This document shows, piece after piece, positions 11,801-25,316 of a stretch of DNA of 64,000 nucleotides (position 1 is its first letter; the number at the start of each line of letters is the position of its first letter). The notes under the pieces are model-generated. The model was not told the DNA's origin. It searched no databases and was given only the letters and a program-made list of their open reading frames with translations. The stretch covers positions 7,376,587 through 7,440,586 of the forward strand of contig NC_071333.1 of NCBI RefSeq assembly GCF_010183535.1. Reading direction: 5' to 3'. This DNA comes from Caenorhabditis remanei. Taxonomy: Eukaryota > Nematoda > Chromadorea > Rhabditida > Rhabditidae. Both the position numbers and the translations under genes were made by a program.

Positions 11801-14800
11801 GAACGTCACCTTTGTCATTTTCGCATCATTTTTTGACGACTTAAAACAATATCATTTTATCCTACACTAATCATAAAGTTTACATTCATTTTTAATCTTC
11901 ATCATTTCATTTTTCTGACGCAATAAAAAATAACAAACGTTTACTGGTTTCCTTCCTTTTTTCGTTAGTATCAAGAAACAAAATATTAAAATTGCATAGA
12001 TTTTTATACATGGATTTCAAAACAGAACGTTTTCTAGAAAAACAAAAATTTGAATTTTCGACTTTTTTCCGGTGAACTTCACATCATTTGTTTTTGTCTC
12101 ATTCCAATTCTAAACCCATTACTGAAAAATTGAACATTTCGTTTGGTGTGTTGACTTCACTTTCTATTCATTGCATAAAACCGAACGCATATCCCTTTTA
12201 AACTCAAATTTGGCATCTGTTTGTCAATTTTTGATACCAAGTTGAAGTCTGCGTTTTGTTTCATGTTTTGTTTTAAATACTTCTTTCTCAAATTATTGGG
12301 ATGTTTTTTTCAATAATAAGCACCTTGATAGTGCACTCCAATTTCTCGGTTTCTTGATCACTGAAATTTTCATTTTGAAAGACAAAAAGGATTGACATGT
12401 CCTTCTGAATTTAAGGACTTTAGGGTAGACAAATGAAGTTACCCTTTCTTCAAAATAGAAACATTGAACAAGAGTTCTAACACTAAGACCCCCACGCTCT
12501 TAAGGTTGATTCAATTTGGTCGCTCAATCTACTTTCGCTTTTTTTGAGGTGCATTTTTTCTTGCAGCTTTTACTTTTTCATTTATTCTCGTGTCTTATCC
12601 ACAATTTGATTACTAAACTCTGCGATCAAGATGGTCGGTTTTTAAGAATGACGTATACCTATGGCAGCATCATACTTCCTGTCATTGAATCCGGTTAGCC
12701 AACCGGACAACTCATTAGAAATGTGACCGATAGTTGGAATTGGAAGCTCTTTTAGACTTTAATTGTCCGCCGGTTCTTGAACTCATTTCAAATTGGAGTT
12801 TTATGATGCACATTGCAGAGCACCAGCAATTATATGTAATTCATCATAAAATTTTCTTAAGAATTGTCTAAAATTAGATATTATGCATGTTGTTTCCTCT
12901 TAGAAATACATTGATCTAAGTTTCAATATCATATTAAACCAATGGAGAACTCAATTTTTAATTTCTATGAGATTACCTTGAGGATTGTCTCAAAAAGAAA
13001 AAAAAGTTCGTTAGGAAAGTGCTTCATCTTCGGTGCTCATGATAAACGTTCATAAGCTACAGAGTATATCGCAACACGAAAAAACTAAATCAGAAATAGA
13101 TGAAAGTAGAAATATTTCGAATACGTGATAAGTGTTTGAATAATTCACCGAAACGATTGGTAGGCGTGAACGCAACAGCCTGAATTTGCGATTTTGAGAA
13201 AGACATCTTTCTTTGATGAGCGTTTTTTCGCATATTTCGAAGCCTACAGTACATTTTTAGATGAAAGCGACGCCTATAAATTTTGTCAAGGACCACGCTG
13301 AATATTTGGACATGGTCTTTTTCAAGTGTTATACAAAATTGTATGAAGTCCTTTTTAGTCATTTTCCCAAAAAGGGTTTGTCTGCTTTCCTTCTTCGACA
13401 AGTTTTGAAATTTCAATTCCTTAGACTCATTCCAGGAACTCCTTCAACTTGCTTTTATAAAATAGTTTGTGATCTTTAAAGCTCAATATATCAATGGAAG
13501 TCTTGAATTCCGGAAAAGAATTTATTGGCGGGGAGTGCAATGAAGCTCCAAAGTTTTAGACGCCTCATGACAATTCTATTAATTTCGGATCGCACTGAGT
13601 ATGTTCAGCCCGAGGCGATACGGCTACGGTGGTTTGGGAGAGATGTTTCTCTTTTTCAGCGGTGACGTTTTGACGGCACATCATCACACAGAATCTAGAG
13701 GTTTTTTCTTCCTCTTTTTCTTCTTTTTGCTTCTTTTTCCTATTGATGGATGTTAGTTACTACATTTATAGCCGACGATGAAGATTGATTACCAATATTT
13801 CCGAATGGATTTTAGTTTTATTGGATAAGGAACAAGGATGTAGAAGATGCGAGGAAATACCATATTTGAAACTTTCCTTCTTCTTTTTGTTATTTTGTTT
13901 TCCAAAAACATTCACTATTTTTTCGTTCTAGTAGTGTTTTATGTAGTTTATATGTTTATTTTTCAATTAAAAAAAGGAAGAAACAAATTGAACTTGCTGA
14001 TCTCGGAAATGACTTTGATGTGCATATTTCTGAAATTATGATATTTCCTCCGTCTTGAATATTTCCGATACATTTTTCTTTCTCGAACCCATAGCTTCAA
14101 CATCCCCTCAGATATTTTTTGAATGCAAACTCACAGGACGCTCGTCTGCAAGTCTTTTCAGAGGCGAACACTACCCGTCTCATAACAAAAACACCACCTG
14201 ATTAATTATGAAATCCTTTTCTAAAATTTGCATATTCCTCTGTTCAGAAGAAAATCATTTCATAGTAAACTTTGAATTCAAGTAATTTTGTTATATATGC
14301 ATTTTCTCACTGTTGGGTATAATAATTCTTGGTCGTTTCCGTACTAAGCTTACTCGTGACCGGGAATAGGATGCTAAATCCAGAAGATGTCTCTAATTAG
14401 TGCATATCTTTTTGTATTCATTCTTTTAGTCTTATTAGATTATTTGCATCCAACCAATTCATCATCTCACCAGGCTCCGAGACATTTGGAATCTCGGACC
14501 TAGAGTCCAGATTGTAATAATTTATCATGGGTTCCCACATTTTATCTCAAATTTTGATTGATGTTTGGGAACAATGTGAATAGCAACATGTGCAGCAGTT
14601 CTAAAATAAACAATGAACAAAACTTCTGACCAGCCCTATTGCTTCTCATATTGATCATTCATTCTGACGAGTCGTTCGGATGCTCGGGTATTTTCTGCAA
14701 GACTAAAAACTTGCATTTTTCCACGCTCATCATCCAGTAACATTATTTGTCAAATAATCCGTTCGTTTCTCAATTTCAATATATTAATCCGCGTGCTGTC

Positions 14801-16244
14801 TGTGCTTGGTAGAACAATTTCTTATTCTGAAGGAATGTGATGAGCATGTGTTGAACAATGACGTTTTGTCAACACGTGCCTGTCTACAAAACGCCCTTTT
14901 CCTATATCTCAAGTTGTTTGTCAAAGTGTTTAGAATCTATAATTGAAGACTTCAAACCGTGACGTGATTTCTGAGTCTCTGAGATGTACCTTTCACTCAA
15001 AACATACTGATTTCTTTTTTTTACTCCATTTCCATATTTTCTTCCTGTTCGAAATGCGTCAGTAAAACTTATGCTTATCCGACTGTAAATCAGAACCCTC
15101 CTGATTCATATTTTCCGTCTACGTTGAAACTTCGCTCCGCCCTTAACTTCGTTTTGAGATCGAAGAGAAGCCCCGAGTGGATTTGACATGACCTTTATCC
15201 TCACTTCATTCTCTTCTCTTTGTTAGATCTCACACTTCACTACAAAGTTTGATATAAAATACCAATTATATTAATTCATCCAAGTCAATTATTTTCTGAA
15301 TTATTCTCAATTTTCAATTTCAGATGAACTTCCAAAGTTAGTAAAATTTAATAGATATTATAAAGTTTTCACGCATAAAATGAACCATTAAAATAGTATA
15401 ATGATTCAATAACCTAGAACTCTATCAGGTAAAAAATAAGATTAATCGCGTCTAGACAATTTACAAAAAGATATTGGCCGGATTCCCCGAGGTCACGAAC
15501 AATTACTTCAGCACAGGAACAAATAGAAAAAGTACTCAGTACCTTGAATTCTGTTCACTTTCAAAATAATATTTCTATTCAAAAATCTGCATAATATTCT
15601 CTTCTGCAACTACCCAATTTCCTGTCGGAAACTCATCGGAAATGGTGAGAAAAGTAGAAATAGTTTTTGCACTTTTCCACACAACAAAAGTCAACTTTAT
15701 TTTTGCACCTTTTGTCACTGCCCCATATTATTGAAGCTTACTGGTGTCCTCTGTGAATAAGGTCCATATTAAATCCCTCCCCTTCTTCTCTTCCTTTTCT
15801 TTTCAGTTTTGCTTACTCACTCTGTTTTCTTCACTACCAGCTTTCTCGTCTTATTAGCCACCCAACCGAAAGTCTAAAAACGAAAAAAGTTTTGAAATTT
15901 GGTCTACTGTATCAAAGAAGACTCATTTGGATGCTCATCAAACCATGTTAAAATCAGAAAAAGAGGGGCGTGGTGTAAAGATGAGATGACACTGCCTCAT
16001 ATCAAAATAGTGAAACACTTTTTCGCTTGATCGCGACATTTCCAATGGATGCTCAGTTTGGTTTCTCAATTGCTTATTCATACATCATCGTTCAAATCTT
16101 TATTGGTCTCATCTTGTCTCATTCTTAGTTCGTTTTCCTTTTTCTTGTTCTAATATTCTTAGGTTTCCCATTTAGGGATTATCCAGTCCCTTCTCCGTTT
16201 TTTTTTGATTTGAATAAAGACCGATCACATAATATTACTTCAGA
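8819..16244. other. Large intergenic region, 7.4 kb
   Basis: This is the longest gene-free stretch in the window. The first 150 bp are the 3' UTR of the small membrane protein gene. The rest is AT-rich with T-rich pyrimidine tracts. Open frames of 60-108 residues occur on both strands, but none has coding-like codon use, conserved motifs or consistent splice sites. I found no tRNA B box, no known miRNA seed in a convincing hairpin, and no transposon terminal repeats. It presumably carries distal regulatory sequence for the GPCR gene on its right. Confidence 0.45.
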
Positions 16245-18308
16245 ATGGATAATGAAACGACAACGTTGTCTGAATACGAGGCGTCACTAGTATGGTTTGA
16301 TAGCAACCTCGTCAACTTTTCTGCACTAACCATGACAGCTCTTTCTATCATTGCCCTGCTCGTCAATGTGTACCTGTTGAATGTGAGTTTGGAGACTTCC
16401 AGAATTGACCACGTGCTAGTTATTTTGAGACCCCTTGGGACCAGACGATAACTTAAAAAAAAATACGAGCACTTGTTAAACAACAAGCACATATTTTCTG
16501 ACCTAATTTATGAAAAGGAGGACAGACTACGGATTAGTCTCTTCAACCTAGTTCTTGAGACATTGAGTGCTGAGTGGGACATCAATCACTAATCCCGTAA
16601 TCTTCTGTTTCAGTGTGCACGGTATCTTCGACGACCAGTTTCAGTAAATCTGCGGTTATGTGTGTTCTTGCTGGCGTGCAATGCTCTCTGTTCATTATGC
16701 TACATCTTCACCTATGTCATCAACATCTTTTTCAGCCACTTCTCAAATTGTGCTTCTCTTCTTTTAGAGGTATCAAGTTTGCACACCAACAAAAACTTTG
16801 GGGTCATTCTGAAGTAGTTCATATTATGCCTATAGCGGTTAGACCATAAGAAATACCGAGTAGGATTGCCATTGTCATGATGGTGAATGTCAAAGAGCTA
16901 ACGATCATTACTGTATGCAAAACTATTTTCAACTAGCAAGAAGTTGTGAGAGAAAATGAAAACAAAATTCAATCAAAAATTTTGCAATTGTTTCTTACCT
17001 ATGTGGTGGTGATCGGAGAGGTTTTTAATTATCATCTTTTATCATTATTTAGGCTATCAAAATGTCAACTTTCACCGCGTCTGTTGTTACCCTCTCTGCT
17101 CTTGCGTTCAATCATTACGTCGGAATTGTGTACCCACTCCATCGGAACGCAATTACTCCCAAAACAGTTAAATGGACTATCATTCTTGCCTATGTCATCC
17201 CGCTGAGCATTTATTTGGCAATTTTCACAGTCTTTCCAGGAGGTAGACAACATTTGAAAAGTTCTTCAGTTAATGAATAGTGTTTTAGGTCTTCGTGCCC
17301 CTATTGCTTTTGCATTTTTTGACCGTGAAGGGTGTCAAGGAAACGCAATTTACAGTAAGTTTGTGAGGTGCTCCGGGCATTTTTTTTTAATTATAAAACT
17401 TTCAGGAAACTATTTCTTCCGAGCATCACTTGTTGGGCCGTTTCTCTTTTTCATCACTATGCTCTCCATCCTATACTTGCACATTGTCATTCATATGCGT
17501 AAAGTTTCACGTGATCCATTGTTGAATAACAACAATAATCGGAGAAATAACAGAAAACTACTCATCACTATTCTTTTACTTGCGGGTTCAGCCTGTGCTG
17601 GTAAGTGGACGACCGCTAGGCGGTTACTGAAAAAAAAAACAAATTTAGGATGGCTTCCAACTACTCTTAACTTTCTGTTGCCCTTAGTATTTACTGTGCC
17701 TCGCCGTGCCAGGTTGATCCTCGGTATCCTTGCACAGTTGTTGCATGTGGTCAAGCTACTAGCGGATGCATTCATTTATGCTCGTCGATTGATAGAAATC
17801 AAATATGCAATTTATGTGTTCAACCAGAAAGTCAAAAACAGCGTTCTTGAAAAACTTCATTGTCGTAAGATCGCAAATGAGTGAGACATTTCAAACATTA
17901 TGATATTTTCAGATTCCTCGGATGAAAAAGAGCAATCGTATGTACCACCGGAATTCCAAAAGTATTTGAGTGAGACCAAAGAGAACAGATCGGTGAGATC
18001 GAAACGGGTGAAAAGTGAATTTCAAAACTCTGACCGCAAGCGTTTTGGATCAGAAAGACCGAAAAGATCAGCTAGCAACATTCCGAACAATAAAGGATCT
18101 CCAAACGGAAACAAGGTAACATATTGCCCAGAGTATATATTCTACTTCCTTGTCGTTTCAGCACCTTTCCGCTCATCAATCACTCAAAACATGTAAATCA
18201 GTGCCATCTGTAGTGGTGCATGACGAATCAGAATCACGTAAAAGCAGCAACTCGGTTATTGTGAAAACGGTGCGACTCTCTACGGTGTCCAACTTCCATC
18301 AATATTGA
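16245..18308 (+). CDS. Rhodopsin-like (class A) G protein-coupled receptor, orphan
   Basis: Exons: 16245-16382, 16614-16769, 17053-17242, 17289-17354, 17406-17600, 17649-17864, 17913-18115, 18162-18308; 338 residues. The ATG follows TTACTTCAG by one base, suggesting trans-splicing. Seven hydrophobic segments are present. The N-terminus has N-glycosylation sequons (NET, NFS). TM3 begins just after a Cys (SNCASLL) and ECL2 has a Cys (REGCQG), a plausible conserved disulfide. TM3 ends NHYVGIVYPL where DRY is usual. TM6 has C-AGWLP, like CWxP. TM7 has LADAFIYARR in place of NPxxY. The C-terminal tail of about 90 residues is Ser/Arg/Lys-rich. The exon 6 donor must be TGTC|GTAAGA; reading through to GTGAGAC would cause an immediate stop. 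Ligand unknown; I believe the locus may be F10D7.1. Confidence 0.82.
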
Positions 18309-18786
18309 ATAACATAAATTTCTATGCTTAATTTTTCTTTTTGCCTATCTTCTACAGCCAAATGTTTCTTACAACTATACAAGTATTTGTGAATGAAGTA
18401 AAGAATGAATTAAATTGATCACCCTACTCAACTACCACTTCAAACATAAAATACCGCCTACGGACATTGTCTACGTAGTATGTTTTTTTTTAATGCAACA
18501 ATAGAACCGAACCGTACATCAAGTTCAAGTTGGGTCACAAGGAATGAGACAGAATAAGAAACAACGAGAGTTTTTGGAAGAAAAGAATTGAATGTGCCAT
18601 TGAGAAAGTGTAAAAGGCGCGTGTGGCCAAGGCGATCTAGGAAACCAGTCTCCTCAGTCTTCAGTCATAATTATAATTTCCAAGCGAAGTTTCATTTCCG
18701 AAACGATTCACGTCTACCGTCTACAACCATTCTTGTAACTAACTTATACGGCTGTCTCGACCATATTATATTTCTTCTTCGAACTG
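18309..18786. other. Intergenic, 0.48 kb
   Basis: GPCR 3' UTR and promoter of the following secreted-protein gene. Nothing else is evident; a 92-residue open frame at 18588-18866 overlaps the next gene out of frame and is discounted. Confidence 0.5.
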
Positions 18787-19662
18787 ATGGTCAAAAGGTT
18801 TTTAATATGTCTCGTTCTTTATGCACTTGTACTTGGATATCATTCTCGGAGAGTCTTGATGCCTAAAATTGAAATCAATATGCTCTTAGAAGAATTATCA
18901 TCTCAAGAAGCCAAAGATTTTTTGAAGAAAAAGTCGAATAATCAAACTTCATCTTCTTCGAACTCCTCTCCAACAGATTCTATGAATAATTCCACAATGT
19001 CATCTTCATCAGAAGACATTGATGATTCAACGACAGATCTGATCAGTTCCGTTGTGTCTGTTCCACCGGAAAGTGTCATTCCCGACTATGACGCCACGGC
19101 TACCAGCAGCGATCACAAAGAATCAATCCAACCGGAAACTTCGACGTCATTATCGAGGCCGATGTTGCTCTCAGAGTTTGCTGATCATTTGGCGGGTGGT
19201 ATTCGACCAAAGATAGAGACTACAACACAACCTCTACCAGATTTCCCAACACCGAAGCCTTCAGTTTTTACATCTCTTCCAGATGAAACGTTTCCTTATA
19301 TGGTCAACGAAGCAAAAGTTTGTGTTTTGTGTCTATTTAATAGCTTGTAGTTCTATTCTTAATTGGAGTTAACACAAAAACTCTTTTTTGCAGGATTTCA
19401 TTCGACGTTACCTGTCCCCAGAGCAGTGGAGAAAATTGCGAATACTTTTGAAAACTATAAAAGAGGTCGGTGGCTCACGGACAGATATTCATCGAGCTGC
19501 AACAGTTTTCATTTCAAAAGTAAGCTCAACTTTTTGTTACATCTAAGAATGCATCACAACTTTTTGCAGGTGATTTCTAAAGCGGAAATGGCAGAAATCA
19601 CTGAACGGAAGCAGGCATTATTTGAAACATTCAACCGGCGATATTTCAATAAAGTTAATTGA
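18787..19662 (+). CDS. Secreted Ser/Thr-rich protein, unknown family
   Basis: Exons 18787-19317, 19394-19519 and 19570-19662 encode 249 residues. A signal peptide occupies about residues 1-18 (FLICLVLYALVLGY). Next comes a short helical segment, then a low-complexity Ser/Thr/Asn/Pro stretch (about residues 48-165). This stretch has several N-glycosylation sequons (NQT, NSS, NNST) and mucin-like O-glycosylation potential. The last 75 residues are charged and predicted helical (AKDFIRRYLSPEQWRKLRIL...). The overall layout is a glycosylated stalk between two small helical modules. AATAAA at 19674-19679 is only 12 nt beyond the stop, giving a very short 3' UTR that converges on the MFS gene ending at 19848. 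No homology is recognised. Confidence 0.8.
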
Positions 19663-19847
19663 ATCACATTTTAAATAAATTATCACAGTTTAATATTTGA
19701 CATTTTGAATGTACATCGTTTTTTTCGGAATGGAAGACATATTGTGCATCGCTGGATGATAACCGTATTCAGAAAAGTGGAATTGTGTGATCGAAAAAAT
19801 AAAACAAAAATATGACTAGAAACTACAAAATGAAAAGATTGTAGGGA

Positions 19848-21982
19848 TTAGACAGTTTTTTTAGCAGCTGGATTTTCCAGTCGTTTGAGAAGAATGAGAG
19901 GGATGAACAAAAGAAGTGCTCCCATAATATAGCATGTTGTTGCTCCAAGCAGCCAGAAGACTGAAAATTAATATTTGAAGACGTTTTTTTTTTCATTTGG
20001 TATTCATAACCTATTTTTAAAGATGCCACTTACATGTCGAAGATATAACCGGTCCAAGTGCTCTAGCTAGACATCCAAGACTTCTAAATATTCCAGCAAG
20101 TACACCTTTCTCATTTTGTGGGTAGATGACGTGAACTAACGACGTCAAACTGGTGACAACAGTAGCCGATGCTGGAAACAAAACAATGGTGTTTTCAGTT
20201 TTTTTTTTCCTTCCGCTTCCTCTTTTTTTCCACTTACCAATTGCATAGAAAAATAGTCCAGCGTAAAGAACCAGTGGAGTTTTGGCAACAGCCACGAGCA
20301 AATAAGCCGGAATGATGCAAGCAATTCCAAATTCTGCGACAGCCTTTTGTCTGGAAAATTGGATTATTTAATGCGTATTTCATATCTCGATGAGCCACAC
20401 TCACTTTTCAATTGGGGTTTTTCGGACATATCTAGCTTGAATGGGGAGCATCAGAAGACCGGTAAACAAATACAGTTTTCCTTGTTGCATACTGAACAAA
20501 GCATAAGTTTATATTTCTGAGTAAAATAAATAATGAAACATACTTATCAAAGTTAAATCTCAGATGAGTCAGGAACGGAAGAGTGAATTCAAGTCCCGAG
20601 TACAAGAATAAGAAGAGGAAGTAGATCCACCCAACTTTTTGCATTTCATTTTTCTCTAAAACAATCAAATAAAAGGCAATTTGAAGTTGGAAAACTCACT
20701 TTCTTGTGGGGCATTTACTGCAGTGAACTGGAACAAATCCTTTGGTGTGATTAGTTCTTTTCGTGTTTTTTTAATGTCATCCAGACTTTTCTGAAACAAA
20801 GTCACAAACTACAACAATGAATTGCATATAATACAACACACCTGCTCTTTGAGATCCAATGTTTCCGGTAGGAAGAACAAAAATCCGAATTCGAGGACGG
20901 TGAGGACAATTGAAAAGATTGCCGGTGAGGCGAATGGGGCATCCTGGAAAAGAAAATATTCCAACTTCGAAGTTTTCTCTCTTGTCCATTTATCACCATT
21001 ATTTGAAATGGTCATTGTTCATATTTACGCTACTAAATATATAGATTTTTGCTAATATCCATTTCGGATAGCATCAATTATGTTTAATTTCAACAGTTCT
21101 TTCTTATTTCAACAATACTACCATAATTCTGCTTGACTAATTAATTATTGATAGTCCATCCGTCTTTAATTTTCTATTTCCTTAGAAAAATCAACCATAC
21201 CGGTGAAGCAATTGTCGAAAAATATGCACCAATCATTGGTCCGACCAGGAAACCAACTGAATACGAAATTCCGATGAATGCCTGCAAAGCCAATGTGCAA
21301 TGACTGAAACAACTATTGAATTACTTACCATTCCCTTTGGATGATCTTCCGGTGAATACACATCTGAAACAATTGCAGTCGCCACATTGATGTTTCCTTT
21401 ACTCAATCCTCCTAGAATTCTTGATAGCACAAAATAGGCAAATGTGTCTGCCTTAAGCCAGTTCTAAAACACAAACTATGATATTTTGTTTTGAAAGAAA
21501 ATATGACTAACCACATATGAAATGAAAGTCATGATACAACATAAACTGATAATTGCTCTTCTTCCATAAATATCCGACAGTGAGCCCAGTGTTGGGGAGG
21601 AAATGAATTGGAGAGCACTGAACAGTGAACCAAGGAAACCTAGAAGATTTTAGAATTATTTAGAGATAAAGAAAATATCTCAAAGATAATACCTCCAAAG
21701 AACACTTTGTCATATCTTTCGCTGTGAGGCACTCCAATGGCTTCTTGAAATGATTGAAGCCCTTTTACACTGATATCATATAACCAATCCTGCAAGTTCA
21801 GATATATTTTTTCAATTAAAAATGTTTGAAAATAAACTTACCCTGTGACCTTCTTTTGAGTAATAATTGAGAATAGTTGGGAATAGTGGTAGAATTGAAG
21901 TAAATGCTAACATATTGCAGATTAATGCAGGTATAAGCAGTTTCATAACTGCTTTCTTGTCAACAGGACCTATTGCTGTCAT
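19848..21982 (-). CDS. Major facilitator superfamily transporter, MFSD10-like
   Basis: Twelve exons, in transcription order: 21842-21982, 21693-21789, 21512-21639, 21329-21463, 21201-21281, 20842-20943, 20700-20790, 20544-20655, 20405-20491, 20238-20350, 20034-20171, 19848-19960; 445 residues. All phases close. The ATG is three bases after TTTTACAG, either a trans-splice acceptor or the end of a 5' UTR intron. Around 12 TM helices are present. MFS motif A, GSLSDIYGRRA, lies between TM2 and TM3. TM4-5 carries SRILGGLSKGNINVATAIVSD, close to the drug:H+ antiporter subfamily. MFSD10/TETRAN is the nearest family I can name, a proposed organic anion or efflux carrier; the substrate here is unknown. 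Likely located in the plasma membrane or an internal membrane. Confidence 0.87.
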
Positions 21983-24647
21983 TTTCTGTAAAATAAAAAA
22001 TCAAAACCATCCCAAAAGGAATCTTGCGAAAAAAAGTCAACGAAATTTGCAGTAAATGAAGATGACAAAGAGTTTGTGGAAAGTTAGCAATGACCGGAAT
22101 ACTAGTTTTTTCTCGACTATAAGTTTGTACACTTCCTCCTGAACAAATATGTTTACTCCCTCCCACCAAATAGAAATGTCAGCATTCAAATTGTCAAACA
22201 GTGATGATTAGAACCGTGAAAATAGTTAGTTCAGACCCAAACGTGGGAGTTTGTTTGAACTGAGCGTTTTCCGACTATATTTGAGTTCAGAATTTCAATT
22301 CGAAAATTTAAAATTCTATTTTTCCAAGAGTTTTGTGCTTCTCACAAGGAATGAAGCAAAATGAGTTGCGTCAAAGTCGAAATTTGATACTAGAAGAAAT
22401 ATTTGGCGCATCAAATTTTATAAGGAATAGAAGAGAGAGAAAAGGGTGTGAGGGTGATACTGATAGTACAACGGAACGTGCTTATTTCAAATAGTTATCA
22501 GTGACACTTTTGTGGTCTGGACAATGAACTGCTCAATTCTCATCGTTTGTCGTTGATCTATCAAACCTATACGTCAACTCTTGAAAATTTGTAGTCAAGA
22601 TCTGTTTTTTTTTTCAAAATGAATATGATTCCTATGCATCTGACACATTTTCTATGCATTGAATCAACAGTAGAATATATATGAATAGACGCTGTGTGTG
22701 AAGACGATCAACCGAAGAATCGGACCGGTCCGAGAGGGGTACAAAACATTTGAACGGACTGGGCTGGGTGAGATGACACAAAAGACAGGAAATTGAAGTG
22801 CGCGGATTTCGAAGAGACCCAAAGAAAATTATCGCCGACATACACCAAAGAAATGAGAGGGCGAGGAATAAAAGATGGCTGCCCTCCGACTGTCTCCGCT
22901 GGCTGCTTCTTGGATGGGATCATCATGGAAATTGCCGCAAGGAGGACGGATTGAGGAGTGAAATGTTCATTGTGTTCGACTGTAACCACTGTTGATAAAT
23001 GTGAAAGAAAACCGGATAAAACTTTTCTAATTTTCGGTTTTCAAATAGTTCCAGATTACTGTGTATTTAAAACATGCGATCTGAGAAATTATCAGAATCT
23101 TCAATTTCCTCTTTTAATTCAATAAGAGAAACAAAACTCACTTTATCAGGAACAAACTCTTCCTATCGACCATCGAAATGTAAACCCATCGAAATTGACC
23201 CAAAAACTGTGAATTCGGAAAAATGACCTCATAAATTAAAAAAATTCATTGAGAAACTCATATGACCCACTGTTGACATAGAACGGTAAATATTTGTGTG
23301 TTTGTCTGCTCCTACACACAATTTGTTGGTTTCGCGGATGGTACCAGATAAACTAAATTTTCGCAATTTTTTTTTCACATAATAAATGCTCAATTGAAAA
23401 TGTTTTCGTTAAAATACCAAAACACGGAAATTTCAAACAAAACTAACGGAGGGAAATAAACTATTCCAATTATTTGAAAACTACTGGACAAGGCGGTAGT
23501 TAATTTAGCCAACTAACGACATTTTGAAGGAAAAAAGTGTAGAGAACGGCAGTGGTCGAATAGATGGTGAGCAGCGATAAGAGAGAATAAATGGCCCTGA
23601 CACTAAGCGGTCCACATTATACAGCTACCTCCCTTCTCGGACACCTCCGTCCGATTCATAATCTCTTGGACGGTAGTAATAATGATTTACATACTGTCCA
23701 CATTGATTTATACAACAAATTTTATGTAAAACTCGTAAGAGACTCGAAAAACTTGACAAAAAAAGTAGAGAGCTAGAAGTAGAGAGCATGAAAAAGATGT
23801 GTATATAAAACAAGGAAGGAAAAAATGGTTGATTGTGTTGTTCTTTTTATATTAATAAAATGGAAAAGAAAACGAGTGGGAGAGCAGTGACGAGGTTGAA
23901 GAATGCAATAGATGATGGGGCGGATGCTTTTGTTTTCACCGCCAACGCTTCAGAATTCGTCTCTATTATCTCTGAAACGCACAGAATTTCAATAAGAACA
24001 GAAAAATGAGCATTCGGTTACCATGAAGCGAAAACAAATAAAAACAGAAGGAAGAACCAAGGGATAGCAGAAAAAAAAAGTGGAAGAGGTAGAAAAACGA
24101 GAACGAGCATTTGAATTTGTATGAGACCTCTGTTTTGTTCGTTGTTGTTGGTGTTGTTTTGTAGACTATCAAATATTATTTGGCTCTTCTGAAATCGATG
24201 TCTCGAAATTTTGATTCGTAAACCGTTTCATTCCACATACAAACATTCTTGGGGAGAGATAGATGGGGGCATTGGCAAGGCAAATCAGAAGGTAACAAAG
24301 TGGCAGATAGAAAGAAGAAATAATAAAAACAAGGACAACATGATAACCGGTGATGCTCGTGATAGGGGGAGATAATCCGTGATGACTGAAATCAGGCGAC
24401 ATGCTCGACGGAACAAAATGTTTTTGGAGCGAGTGATTGGACGCTGAGCGACATGCACAAACCAACTCACGCACCGTTGTCAGGTACAGGTACTCGGTTA
24501 GTGAATCTGGAAACAACATTGGATAGAGAGAAGTGGTGCACATCGTGGGAAAGGACAAAATGGTTGGTTCTCTTTTTTCCATAGGACCGATACAAGGTTA
24601 AGGTAGATTGAGGTGTGGATGATTCCGAAAATGCAGAAGAAATCAAC
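21983..24647. other. Intergenic, 2.7 kb
   Basis: This lies upstream of the MFS gene and downstream of the glutaredoxin gene (both minus strand). A moderately GC-rich stretch at about 22690-22990 may be promoter sequence for the MFS gene. A 137-residue open frame at 24169-24582 (minus) has no start context, no splice support and no recognisable domain, so I do not call it. Confidence 0.45.
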
Positions 24648-25316
24648 TTACAAAGCATGGGCTTTCTCGAGCAATGGTCGAAGCTCTCCTCGTTCTTCGA
24701 TAGCCTTCGTCTCGTCATGTCCTCCGACAAACTTTCCACTGATAAATAGTTGAGGTACTGTAGTTCTTCCGGAATATTTTTTCAGGATTTCCTAAAACCA
24801 CAAATTCTAACTTTTTGAATATTCTTAATCTAGATATCTCACCTGCATTTCCTCAGTCTGATTAGATCTGTCAAGTTCTACAATCTTAATGTCATCAATC
24901 TCGTAGTTGGCGAGAATGACCTTCAGTCGTTTGCTCCATGGGCAGTAAGTTTTACTGTATACCATAACCTGAAACGTTCAATTTTTGCCCAGAATGATCT
25001 TTTGTTACATACTTTATGTGTGATGATATCATTCACAATCTTGTCCTCCAAATCCTTGAGTGTCTTATCTTCCTTAGTCTTGGACAATTCACCGGATACA
25101 ATCTGCAAAGAAGAGCGGTTTCCTTTTATCGGCTTGTTGGATGTTGCTATTAGTCAATTACATCACAATACTTGACCGAGATCTAGACCAGTTGGCGCCC
25201 CTATCCGTCTATGATTCATTATCAACCTAGTTTCTAGACCGGGAGAGATTTGTGATGCGTTTTGATGGGAGACTTACCGCTATTAAAGCCAATGTAATTG
25301 CGAGTATCCTGAGCAT
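24648..25316 (-). CDS. Secretory-pathway glutaredoxin, CPWS active site
   Basis: Exons in transcription order: 25278-25316, 25013-25102, 24843-24968, 24648-24791; 132 residues. A hydrophobic N-terminus (MLRILAITLALIAIVSG) is a signal peptide, so the protein enters the ER/secretory route instead of staying cytosolic. The thioredoxin-fold core starts with VMVYSKTYCPWSKRLK. The active site is C-P-W-S: the first Cys is kept and the second is Ser. Monothiol glutaredoxins usually have CGFS and dithiol ones CPYC, so this one can form a mixed disulfide with glutathione but not an intramolecular disulfide. The glutathione-binding TVPQLFI (cis-Pro) and GGHDE motifs are intact. I recall the locus as F10D7.3. 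Confidence 0.88.

Noticed and set aside
24169..24582. 137-residue open frame on the minus strand
   Set aside because: No start context, splice support, domain or coding-like codon use; it lies in the spacer after the glutaredoxin gene.
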